From CAYNDB01 sp964395915 (GTDB taxonomy: Bacteria; Nitrospinota_A; UBA7883; JAJRTC01), in NCBI GenBank assembly GCA_964395915.1, contig CAYNDB010000007.1, positions 1-42,349 on the forward strand: a stretch of 42,349 nt of DNA, in the 5' to 3' direction. The notes below the pieces were generated by a model that did not search any database, had not been told where the DNA came from, and worked only from the letters and a program-made list of their open reading frames with translations. Both the position numbers and the translations under genes were made by a program. Of the stretch, positions 30,898 through 38,810 are shown in pieces. How positions within the stretch are numbered: the first letter of the stretch is position 1; each line of letters begins with the position of its first letter.

Positions 30898-32628
30898 TTA
30901 TATGTCGATCAGCCTTCTTTTGTTCGACACGTAATCATGCAGCACATATTGCGTCAAGCTATCTGGCTGTGGATGGAAAAGCCTGCCGCGATTGGTTTTG
31001 AGCATCTTCTCCATAAAAACATCCTCACCAAAAAACCCCGTATCGAAATCCGAGCCTAACATGAACGTATTTATAATTATCCCCTCATCCGTACAGGCCC
31101 GAACCTCCCGCAACGTTACGGAGAATGTTTTTTCCTGTGGAGGATATGTCAGATATAAATATTGCCCCTCGTAATACGCCGTAGGCGCTCCGTCTGTTAT
31201 CAAAATTATTTCTTTATTTGTCCCGTGTTCGCCGGTCAATATCCTGCGTGAAAGCTCCAGCCCTTTCTGCAAGTTCGTAAAATAGCGCGGCACATGCGCA
31301 AGGTCCTTGTCGTGGTCTCGTACAGAACGAAAATCCACCTTCAGGTTTACGCCGCCGCCCATAAACGTTATAGGCTCCGGCGCAAGGTTTATAATGTCCC
31401 CGACGACTATACGCCTTGCAAAAGTCGCGAACCCGATAAAATGTATGGCGTCTTCAGGGTAATTGGCGCGGGTCAGGGCGTCGAGCGCAAGCGACACTCT
31501 CTTGGCGTTATAGAACCTTCCGAACCTGCTCATCGAGCCGCTCATATCTATCATTACCACCACCGACGTACGAGCCACGCCTAACGTATCGTGGATTTCC
31601 ATATCCTCCACTTTCATCTCGATGGGAAGCGTCGACCCTGAACGCGCAAGGGAATTTATCATCGAGCTTGCCACGTCAAGATGCGCCAGCGAATCACCAA
31701 ATTCGTATGGCCGTGTTGAAACCTTTTCGATAGCTCCCTCACCGGGCCGGCCGACAATATGCCCGCCCACCCCGTCTATTTTCAGCTCCGCAAAAATCTG
31801 CCTCAAGGTTCGCTCCCCAACCTTGCGAGCCGCCGCGGGAGTCAGCTTGAATATTCCGTCTTCCTCCTCCACCTTGCCCGTAGCTTCCATAGCTTCTTTC
31901 AGGGCGGACATAAGGTTCTCGCGAGCTTCGGAAAAACGCTCATAACCCTCCTCACCAAACGCCGCTTTAAGCTTCTCCTCGTCAACGCCAAAAAGGTCGC
32001 CCCGCTCCCTGGCGTCCACAAGCTCGTTTTGCAAGCTTTCCAGCGCCTCGTATTCTCGAATCAATTTAGCGGCCCTCTCCTTGTCCGGGATAGAGACGCC
32101 ATGAAACCTTTCGCCATAACGTTCGTAAAAAAGCTCCAGCATTTCCAGAAATTCAGCTTTGCGGATCATTCTGTCTATGACGTTATTGAGCTCCGGGTCG
32201 GAACGTAAATCCTTATTCTCCTGAACGCTCCATTTCAAGCGGTAAAAAGAGGACGCGGTACGATTTTTTGTCGCGCCTTGCAAAATATCATTAAGCTCAA
32301 TATCATCGCCAAGCTTCCCCACCATGCGTGACGCCTGACCAGATAAATTTTTTCTGCTGTCACGTGTCAACTCTTCAAGATCGTATTTATCATGCAGATC
32401 ATTTTTCATCGACTCCACACGCTCGATAAACTCGTCAAGAACATGGTCCATCTCTTCATCGCGGAGAAATTCGTTTATTGGAAGCCCGCGCTCTATCAGG
32501 AGCCGCAACGCTTCGTTGAAATCGATGTGGTAGCGCATCATCATCTCCGTTATGGAGCGGATGACATCGTCCATGGAGAAAGGAGGCTCTTCCGGCTCTT
32601 CGTATTCGCTGTATTTATGAATAATCAT
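30898..32628 (-). CDS. VWA-domain protein with helical N-terminus
   Basis: 576 residues. The N-terminal 340 residues are charged, mostly helical, with no named domain. The C-terminal von Willebrand A domain begins VVVMIDMSGSMS; the MIDAS motif D-x-S-G-S is at 361-365, with the later Thr/Asp MIDAS residues in LITDGAPT. No signal peptide or membrane helix, so it is cytosolic. Stand-alone bacterial proteins of this shape are often partners of MoxR-type AAA ATPases; no MoxR is in this window. ATG 32628 is preferred over the TTG five codons earlier. It converges on the HU gene 21 bases away. The function is unknown. Confidence 0.8.
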   Translation of the reverse strand: MIIHKYSEYEEPEEPPFSMDDVIRSITEMMMRYHIDFNEALRLLIERGLPINEFLRDEEMDHVLDEFIERVESMKNDLHDKYDLEELTRDSRKNLSGQASRMVGKLGDDIELNDILQGATKNRTASSFYRLKWSVQENKDLRSDPELNNVIDRMIRKAEFLEMLELFYERYGERFHGVSIPDKERAAKLIREYEALESLQNELVDARERGDLFGVDEEKLKAAFGEEGYERFSEARENLMSALKEAMEATGKVEEEDGIFKLTPAAARKVGERTLRQIFAELKIDGVGGHIVGRPGEGAIEKVSTRPYEFGDSLAHLDVASSMINSLARSGSTLPIEMKVEDMEIHDTLGVARTSVVVMIDMSGSMSRFGRFYNAKRVSLALDALTRANYPEDAIHFIGFATFARRIVVGDIINLAPEPITFMGGGVNLKVDFRSVRDHDKDLAHVPRYFTNLQKGLELSRRILTGEHGTNKEIILITDGAPTAYYEGQYLYLTYPPQEKTFSVTLREVRACTDEGIIINTFMLGSDFDTGFFGEDVFMEKMLKTNRGRLFHPQPDSLTQYVLHDYVSNKRRLIDI

Positions 32629-32946
32629 AAAAACTTCGTCCAAGTTTACGTTATTGTGTCGCGATAATCCGTGTGGCTATTTTACCAGCGCTTAAGGGCG
32701 TTTTGATAGTGGGACGGTTTGCTTTATCACAATTCCTGAGATCCTTCACTGCGTTCAGGATGACATAAGGCTGTCATTCTGAGGAGCCTGTGGCGACGAA
32801 GAATCTCATTAACACCGTCACCCTGGTCTCGCGTGACCCGAAGGGTTATTGTAGAAGGATCTCAACAATTAGATCAAAACATCCCACCATTAAACTTTTA
32901 CAATTTTAACGCGAGAGGACGCAAAAAGATGTAACCTGTTCAGGTT
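32629..32946. repeat. Intergenic region with dispersed palindromic repeat (32738-32807 and 32819-32865)
   Basis: No gene. Two arms in opposite orientation meet here: GAGATCCTTC...CAGGATGACA (32738-32765) and TGTCATTCTGAG...GAAGAATCTC (32772-32807), forming one imperfect palindrome of about 70 bases that could fold as a long hairpin. A third related arm, ending GAAGGATCTCAA, lies at about 32819-32865. The same unit recurs at 14666-14702. Confidence 0.7.
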
Positions 32947-33504
32947 ATGCCGACACCTATAGGACACTCGCTTGCAGGGCTGGCTGTTTTTGCCCTGACC
33001 GCTGACAAAAAGAAAGAACAGCCCCTCTTCCGCAAGGAAACCCTGGGGTGGGCCGCATATTGTATCGTATTGTCAAACATCCCCGACCTCGACTTTTTCC
33101 ATTTTGAAGAAGGCCGGCTTATCCTCACCGGGAAATATCATCATGGGATAAGTCACTCGCTAGGTTTTTCCCTGGCCATCGGGTTTGCCGCCTGGATAGC
33201 GGCAAAATTGTGGCGTTTCAATAAACCGGGCAAAATCTTTGCGGTCTCATTCTCCCTGTGCTGGCTTCATTCGATCATAGACATGTTCAATTTCGACGGC
33301 TACGCGCTCAACGGAATAGGCCTGCCACTGTTATGGCCACTGACAGATAAATACTTCATAATCCCTTTTATTCCGCCTCCCGACAGGAACGATCCGTTTT
33401 CGACAGAGAGTCTTCTGGCGCTCCTTTTGGAAATTGCGCTATACGGAACGTTGTTTCTGGGGGCTTGGCTTTGGCGGCGATTCCATGTCGAAAATACCGC
33501 ATAA
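32947..33504 (+). CDS. DUF457 metal-dependent membrane hydrolase
   Basis: 185 residues. The N-terminus MPTPIGHSLAGLAVF with His7, the acidic pair in NIPDLDF (Asp47, Asp49), and HHGISHS (65-71) are the conserved metal-ligand motifs of the DUF457 (YdjM-like) membrane hydrolases, and several hydrophobic helices follow (about 74-92, 105-125 and 160-178). These are predicted integral-membrane phosphohydrolases of unknown substrate. It starts directly after the repeat region, with no obvious operon partner. The ribosome site is weak (GTTCAGGTT, containing AGG). Confidence 0.82.
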   Translation: MPTPIGHSLAGLAVFALTADKKKEQPLFRKETLGWAAYCIVLSNIPDLDFFHFEEGRLILTGKYHHGISHSLGFSLAIGFAAWIAAKLWRFNKPGKIFAVSFSLCWLHSIIDMFNFDGYALNGIGLPLLWPLTDKYFIIPFIPPPDRNDPFSTESLLALLLEIALYGTLFLGAWLWRRFHVENTA

Positions 33505-33619
33505 ACCGTCAATCATTTTCTATGTTCAGATGCATTTGAGTGGCAAATGCAATTTTTTGTTACCCTTGTAGCCGAAACTTGTTACAATCTCTTGAATATA
33601 AGGTGGTTGGAGATTGCGT

Positions 33620-34384
33620 ATGGACTACGACTTCGAATCCATAAAAGCTGAGTGGATTGAAAAAGAAAGAGAGGGGGCTTCTCTCATGGATTCTCTCGGC
33701 AATATCCTAACCCGGTTCAAGGAAGGGCACAAAACCCATGGCGACCGGGTGGACAGGCTTATGGAGTCTCTCCAAAAAGTTTCAGACCGGAAACGGGAAA
33801 CTATCAGAGCGCTTAACAGCGTCGTGAAAAAAATCGATAAGCTTGAAAAAGAAAGTCTCAAGGGAAAACAGGAGTTGCGCCTTCTCAAAATAGCCGAGAA
33901 TGTGGCCAACAGTAAATATGAAGAGATTCTCGCAGGGCGCCTGCCGACGCAAAAAGAGCCAGCGAACGATACTACCCCTGAATCGGATAAAACCGAAGAA
34001 AGCTCCGACCTTGCCGAACGGAAAAGAAAATTTCTGGAAAATGTAACCAACGCGTTCGACGAACTCGACGTCAAGATTTCTGAATTCAAGAAACGGAGAG
34101 CGGAGCTGGTGGAACGGAGCGGCTCTAATATAAGAAATATGAAAGCATGCCAGCTTAGCCGCGGCGTCCTTGCGCGTAAGCTGGAAATGTATAAAGCGGA
34201 AATAAACGAACATGAAGATAAGCTTCAAGCCGCTATCGAGAGTGAAAAAGACCTTCTTGGAGAATACCACGAGTTTGTCGAACGTTTGAAAAACGTCGTG
34301 GATATTCCTGGCTCCGTGGAAACAATTTTGTCCCAGACAGAAGCCGGCCTGGAACCCGCTAGAAACGCCGCTGTGAGTGGATAA
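33620..34384 (+). CDS. Coiled-coil protein, unknown
   Basis: 254 residues, highly charged, with long heptad-like Leu/Ile patterns (about 40-115 and 138-235) separated by an acidic Ser/Thr/Pro-rich linker (111-130). No signal peptide, no membrane helix, no catalytic motif. ATG at 33620 is preferred to the TTG at 33614 because TGGAG lies 7 bases upstream. It precedes acpS by 20 bases on the same strand and may be cotranscribed. It could be a structural or scaffold protein; I recognise no family. Confidence 0.7.
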   Translation: MDYDFESIKAEWIEKEREGASLMDSLGNILTRFKEGHKTHGDRVDRLMESLQKVSDRKRETIRALNSVVKKIDKLEKESLKGKQELRLLKIAENVANSKYEEILAGRLPTQKEPANDTTPESDKTEESSDLAERKRKFLENVTNAFDELDVKISEFKKRRAELVERSGSNIRNMKACQLSRGVLARKLEMYKAEINEHEDKLQAAIESEKDLLGEYHEFVERLKNVVDIPGSVETILSQTEAGLEPARNAAVSG

Positions 34385-34404
34385 TACAGATAAGGCCCAT
34401 ATCC

Positions 34405-34830
34405 ATGGCGCTTGAATCGGATCATTCCCCTGATTATGGACAGATACCCAGAACCGGAATCGATCTTTGCGAAATCGACAGAATAAGAAAAGCCATCGAA
34501 AGATATGGTGAACGTTTTCTGAAACGGATTTTCACCGAAGGGGAAATCAGATATTGCTCATCCCGCGCCAATCCATACCCGTCATACGCCGCAAGGTTCG
34601 CCGCAAAGGAAGCCGTCATGAAGCTTCTTGGCGCCGGTATAGGGCATGTAGGGTTCAACAACATAGAAGTTGTTTCCGGAATTGATGGAAGACCGTCGCT
34701 GAAACTTGACGGAAAAGCGCTGGAAATATCCGGCGAAATGGGGATAGATAGCATGGATATATCTCTTACCCATATCAAAAGCGTTGCGGCCGCCGTTGTT
34801 TTCGCCCTTGCCAGAAAATCGAGAAAATAA
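34405..34830 (+). CDS. acpS: Holo-[acyl-carrier-protein] synthase AcpS
   Basis: 141 residues: GIDLCEIDRI with metal ligand Asp20, and YAARFAAKEAVMKLLG with Glu69 (second ligand) and the KEA motif, both diagnostic. It transfers 4'-phosphopantetheine from CoA to ACP. An N-terminal extension of about 16 residues precedes the usual start; a later start codon in frame would truncate the first strand, so the ATG is kept. It is followed 11 bases later by rfbD. Confidence 0.95.
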   Translation: MALESDHSPDYGQIPRTGIDLCEIDRIRKAIERYGERFLKRIFTEGEIRYCSSRANPYPSYAARFAAKEAVMKLLGAGIGHVGFNNIEVVSGIDGRPSLKLDGKALEISGEMGIDSMDISLTHIKSVAAAVVFALARKSRK

Positions 34831-34841
34831 CCGGGTAAACA

Positions 34842-35696
34842 GTGAAAATTCTCATCACAGGCTCCAAGGGACAGTTGGGCGAAGCATTGACGCGTCGGAT
34901 ACCGATGATCGACCCTGCCACCGAATTAATAAAAGCTACACGGGACGACTTCGACATAACAAACAAAAATGAAACCGTAAAGAGTGTCGCCGATTCTGGC
35001 GCGGACATAGTGATTAACTGCGCCGCATATACAAAAGTCGACGAGGCGGAAAACAAGCCAGACCTTGCCTATTCAGTCAACGCAATAGGCGCAGGGAATG
35101 TGGCGGAGGCGTGCGCGTTGTCATCCATACGGCTGGTTCATATCTCGACCGATTATGTTTTTGATGGAAAAAAGTCTGCGCCATATGTGGAAACCGACGC
35201 GCCCTGCCCTGTCGGGAAATACGCTATATCCAAAGCCGATGGAGAAAAGAACGTTATTCTCTACTGTCCCGACGCGCTTATTATACGCACGGCGTGGCTT
35301 TTCGGTTATGGAGGAGGAAACTTTGTCTCCAGAATCCTGGGCAAAGCCAGAGAGACAAGAAACCTTTCCGTGGTGGACGACCAGTTTGGCTCGCCCACTT
35401 TTGCGGATGATCTTGCGGATGCGATATTCAGCCTTGCAAAAGTAAGCGCCAAAGGTATTTACCATGTGGCAAACTCCGGATTTTGTTCATGGCATGAGTT
35501 CGCCGTCGAGGCTTTAAGGCTTTCCGGTATTAGTGGTGTGACTGTAAACCGGGTGGGCTCAGACGATTACCAAACGCTCGCTCCCCGTCCGCATAATTCA
35601 AGTCTTTCCACATCTCTATTCGAAAAAACAACGGGAGAAAAGTTGCGCCATTGGAAAAAAGCGTTGGCGGAATATATAGAGTCCGGCCGGCTTTAG
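34842..35696 (+). CDS. rfbD: dTDP-4-dehydrorhamnose reductase RfbD
   Basis: 284 residues: N-terminal NAD(P)H motif TGSKGQLG (6-13), the STDYVFDG block (102-109), and the catalytic YxxxK (Tyr127, Lys131). It performs the last step of dTDP-L-rhamnose synthesis, using NADPH, for LPS or other surface glycans. It starts with GTG at 34842 and no strong ribosome site, 11 bases after acpS. The other rml genes are not nearby. An L-rhamnose route fits the O-antigen ligase at the left end of the window, but the two loci are 34 kb apart. Confidence 0.92.
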   Translation: MKILITGSKGQLGEALTRRIPMIDPATELIKATRDDFDITNKNETVKSVADSGADIVINCAAYTKVDEAENKPDLAYSVNAIGAGNVAEACALSSIRLVHISTDYVFDGKKSAPYVETDAPCPVGKYAISKADGEKNVILYCPDALIIRTAWLFGYGGGNFVSRILGKARETRNLSVVDDQFGSPTFADDLADAIFSLAKVSAKGIYHVANSGFCSWHEFAVEALRLSGISGVTVNRVGSDDYQTLAPRPHNSSLSTSLFEKTTGEKLRHWKKALAEYIESGRL

Positions 35697-35722
35697 TCCG
35701 GCATCTCAATTCAGGCGACGGG

Positions 35723-35744
35723 ATCCCGGACCGGTGTCCGGGAT
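35723..35744. terminator. Strong hairpin after rfbD
   Basis: ATCCCGGAC pairs perfectly with GTCCGGGAT around a CGGT loop. It lies 26 bases after the rfbD stop and, in the other direction, 47 bases beyond the patatin-gene stop. It lacks a T-tract, so it may be a bidirectional transcript-end hairpin or part of a dispersed GGATCCCGG-type repeat. Confidence 0.5.
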
Positions 35745-35791
35745 AACACAAACGCTACAGTCGCTTATACTTCCTCGCGATGACATTCGCA

Positions 35792-36676
35792 TTACCTGAA
35801 AAGTTTTCTAATCTTCGCCCGGCGAAGTTTTCTTTTTATCTCCGCCATCTGGTCGGTCGTTCTATCTTTTCCAAGCACGAGACACTGGCCGGAATTTGCG
35901 AAATCCCACCAGTTGATATGACAGACGTCCGGCTGAATTATCACGTCCGCCCCTCTCAACTGCAGATCCGATAAAACTTTTCTGGTAATGACGTTCGAGC
36001 GTAACGCCACATCCAGACCGTTAGACAATTCTCCTTCTTCGTTCTCACGCTGAATATCCACCGCAATGATAAAATCGGCGCCTATTTCCCGCAACTGGTC
36101 TGTATGGTTCATCGCGGACCATCCTCCATCCACAAGCGCCATTCCGTCTATCTCTACAGGTGGATAAAGACCCGGGATGGAGCATGACGCGGTAACGGCG
36201 TCTATGAGCGATCCTTTCGTAAAGTAATGCGCCCTGTTGTTTGTAAGGTCCGTGGCGCTGCAACAGAAAGGAATCTTGCACTCAGATATATCGATATCGG
36301 GAAGAAGCTTTGAGATACTTTTCTTTAGATGGTCGGTCGACAGAAGAGATATCTGAGTTAGCGATATGCCGTAGTAAATTGTCCTCTTAAGACTGTTGGC
36401 GATCGTCCTTACAATGCTTCGTCTCTCTTTTTCGACTTCGTCGCTGAGATACGTGACAGGGAGTATTTCACCTTCGGCGGTTTCCAGAAATTCGGTTATA
36501 CGTTCCTTGACATGTTCAATGTCAGGGTTTAATGAATATAACGCTCCGATAATCGCCCCGATACTGCAACCGGCGATCATATCTACGGGGATTTCAGCTT
36601 TTTCAAGCTCCTCCATCGCGCCTATATGTATCAGCCCTCTTGCGGCTCCACCACTTAAGCTTAATCCAACCTTCAT
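35792..36676 (-). CDS. Patatin-like phospholipase
   Basis: 294 residues. The oxyanion loop GGAARG (9-14), nucleophile motif GCSIG with Ser38 (GXSXG) and catalytic Asp183 in VDGG make the patatin Ser-Asp dyad; all are present. No signal peptide, so a cytoplasmic lipid acyl hydrolase of the NTE/RssA-like type. It diverges from the kinase gene. Substrate unknown. Confidence 0.93.
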   Translation of the reverse strand: MKVGLSLSGGAARGLIHIGAMEELEKAEIPVDMIAGCSIGAIIGALYSLNPDIEHVKERITEFLETAEGEILPVTYLSDEVEKERRSIVRTIANSLKRTIYYGISLTQISLLSTDHLKKSISKLLPDIDISECKIPFCCSATDLTNNRAHYFTKGSLIDAVTASCSIPGLYPPVEIDGMALVDGGWSAMNHTDQLREIGADFIIAVDIQRENEEGELSNGLDVALRSNVITRKVLSDLQLRGADVIIQPDVCHINWWDFANSGQCLVLGKDRTTDQMAEIKRKLRRAKIRKLFR

Positions 36677-36867
36677 AAGCGAATACCATTTTACATATAT
36701 ACTAATGATAATACGTTTAGCGCAAATAGCCAGCGATAATCACCATTTCCATCTTTCCTTGGCGGCTTCTTAAGCTCTATAACCCTATATTACTCTGAAT
36801 TGTTCACTACTGGACATTTGGGAAGGTTAATAGTACAAAAAATGACATATAATTGATGACGAGAATT

Positions 36868-38196
36868 ATGGCAAACTCTGGGAATACACAACCGCCGGAA
36901 TATATCGGGCGATACCAAATTAAAGAAAAGATCGCCAAAGGCGGTATGGCCACAATTTATCGTGGTTTGGACAACCTCATCGGCCGAAATGTCGCCATAA
37001 AAATCACCAACACCACAGATGAAGCCTGGGGAAATACCGACAGCCAGAAGATAATGCGCCAGTTCGAGCGGGAAGCGCAAATATCTGGCCAGCTCTCACA
37101 TCATAACTTCGTTACAATCTACGACGCCGGCCGACAGGACGATCTTTGCTACCTTGTCATGGAGCTTATGGATGGGACGACTCTGGACAAAATCATTAAA
37201 GGAGCCGGGGCTAAACGTGACATGCGCCAAAAGCTGGAGATCCTTATACAGGTGGCGAGAGCCCTCCACCATGGCCATCAGCGCGGAATCATCCATAGAG
37301 ACATAAAGCCGTCCAACATAATGGCGCTTTCAAACGGGCAGACCAAGGTGATGGATTTCGGCGTGGCGACTATCTCCGACGAGTCGAACATCAAAGTGAC
37401 TGAGGAGACTATCGAGTCCTTTGGCGGAACTCCATACTATATGTCTCCGGAGCAAATCAACAAGGTGAAAGTCGACGCTAAAAGCGATCTTTTCTCGCTC
37501 GCTGTGGTCGCCTACGAATTGTTGTCCGGAAAGCGCCCTTTCACCTCGGACAACATGTTTAACCTGTACGAGAAAATATTGCGCTCGGAACCCGTGGCTT
37601 TGCAGGAGATCGACCCTTCTGTACCAGACAAAGTGGCGGCGTTGATAATTATCTGTCTGAACAAAAGCGCCGACCTTCGGCTTCCTTCATGCAAAGCTTT
37701 CGCCGACCAGCTGGACGAGATCATAAACAACAGCTTTTTCGAGGATGAAGGGAAGGTTATTACAGAAGAGACGCTTAAGCTTCTAAGAAAATATCGTGAA
37801 AGCTTCCCGTTCTTTTTTGATATGGACAACAGCCAGATATACAAGCTGCTCCAGGTTTGCCAAGTTAAAAAATATAAAAAAGGGGATGTGATATTCAAAG
37901 AAGGCACGGTGGCAAGAGAGATGTATCTTGTCATGTCGGGCGATGTCCGTATAACAAGAGGGAACAACGACTCCGGTTCCATTTTGATAAATATCTTGAA
38001 ACGCGGTCAGGTCTTCGGAGAGATGGGAATCATCGATGGCGCCCCGCGTTCAGCCACTGCCATCGCGGAAACCGATTGTCAAGCGTTGGTCCTTCACCAG
38101 GTTTCGCTCCTGAGATGCGACGATAATACAGCAGGGAAAATATATCGCAACCTGTCACACATACTCTCCGGAAAGCTTAGGAGCGCTTCCGTCCGG
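36868..38196 (+). CDS. Ser/Thr protein kinase fused to a cyclic-nucleotide-binding domain, 3' end missing
   Basis: 443 residues visible before the N gap at 38197. Kinase domain (14-285): glycine-rich loop IAKGGMATIYRG, Lys45 in VAIK, HRDIKPSN (Asp145), DFG (163-165), SPE (193-195), so active-site residues are intact. A linker (286-325) leads to a cNMP-binding domain (about 325-440) with the phosphate cassette FGEMGIIDGAPRSATAIAETD, keeping the Glu and Arg that bind cAMP/cGMP. No membrane helix is visible. The start ATG at 36868 is chosen over 36856 and over TTG 36853 on weak grounds. The protein should phosphorylate targets under cyclic-nucleotide or related control. More residues are lost in the gap. 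Confidence 0.88.
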
Positions 38197-38296
38197 NNNN
38201 NNNNNNNNNNNNNNNNNNNNNNNNNNNNNNNNNNNNNNNNNNNNNNNNNNNNNNNNNNNNNNNNNNNNNNNNNNNNNNNNNNNNNNNNNNNNNNNN
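38197..38296. other. Assembly gap (100 N) between kinase and SCPU genes
   Basis: The kinase reading frame enters the gap from the left and the SCPU gene enters it from the right, on opposite strands. Both 3' ends are hidden here; the true gap must hold them and is probably longer than 100. Confidence 0.85.
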
Positions 38297-38706
38297 CTTC
38301 CTCCACCTCCTGCGCTTATCGTAATGGTAACAGCGCATGTGGTACAACCTGAGCACGAGATGGTGAATGTGGTTGTGCCTGTGACGGTGCTTGAAGAGAA
38401 AGGATCGTAATTCCCGAAAGCGAGGTTTGAAATGGAACCAATTGAGCAAGTGAAGCCGCCCGAACCGCCCATGCCCACACCTAACCCGGTGTCAGAAGTT
38501 GTAAACAGATCAAAATATTCCGGATTGTCCATCATCTGTTCGGTAATATTCGAAGTTGTAAACTTATTAAAATATTCCGGGTTTTGATTAATGTTGTAGG
38601 TAACCAGGGAGGATTTCCCAAAACTCATGTAATGATTTAGCGCTACGGCCCCCGCCGTTAGAAAAATCAGAATAGCTAAGCTATACAGGATGTGTTTATA
38701 CTTCAC
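38297..38706 (-). CDS. Spore coat U (SCPU) domain pilin subunit, 3' end missing
   Basis: 136 visible residues from GTG 38706, with GAGGGGG just upstream. A hydrophobic signal or anchor segment (4-22) is followed by two near-copies of NPEYFNKFTTS / NPEYFDLFTTS, encoded by a 57-base near-duplication (starting 38495 and 38552). Then the SCPU domain begins: CSIGSISNLAFGNYDPFSSSTVTGTTTFTISCSG, the classic first half with its two cysteines. The second half lies in the gap. SCPU domains are secreted subunits or tip adhesins of archaic chaperone-usher pili. It follows the usher on the same strand, the position of CsuE in Csu operons. Confidence 0.85.
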
Positions 38707-38810
38707 AATACCCCCTCGAAACACTTGTGCATATTCATATTGTACTATATTAATACCTTAAAATGAACCATTGCTTGAGATGTAGACCTCCAGGAATACG
38801 CGACACGGCG

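Noticed and set aside
38155..38296. Minus-strand SCPU frame continuing through the gap into the kinase
   Set aside because: The N run is not sequence; residues to the left of it are the reverse strand of the kinase, so the gene cannot be continued there.
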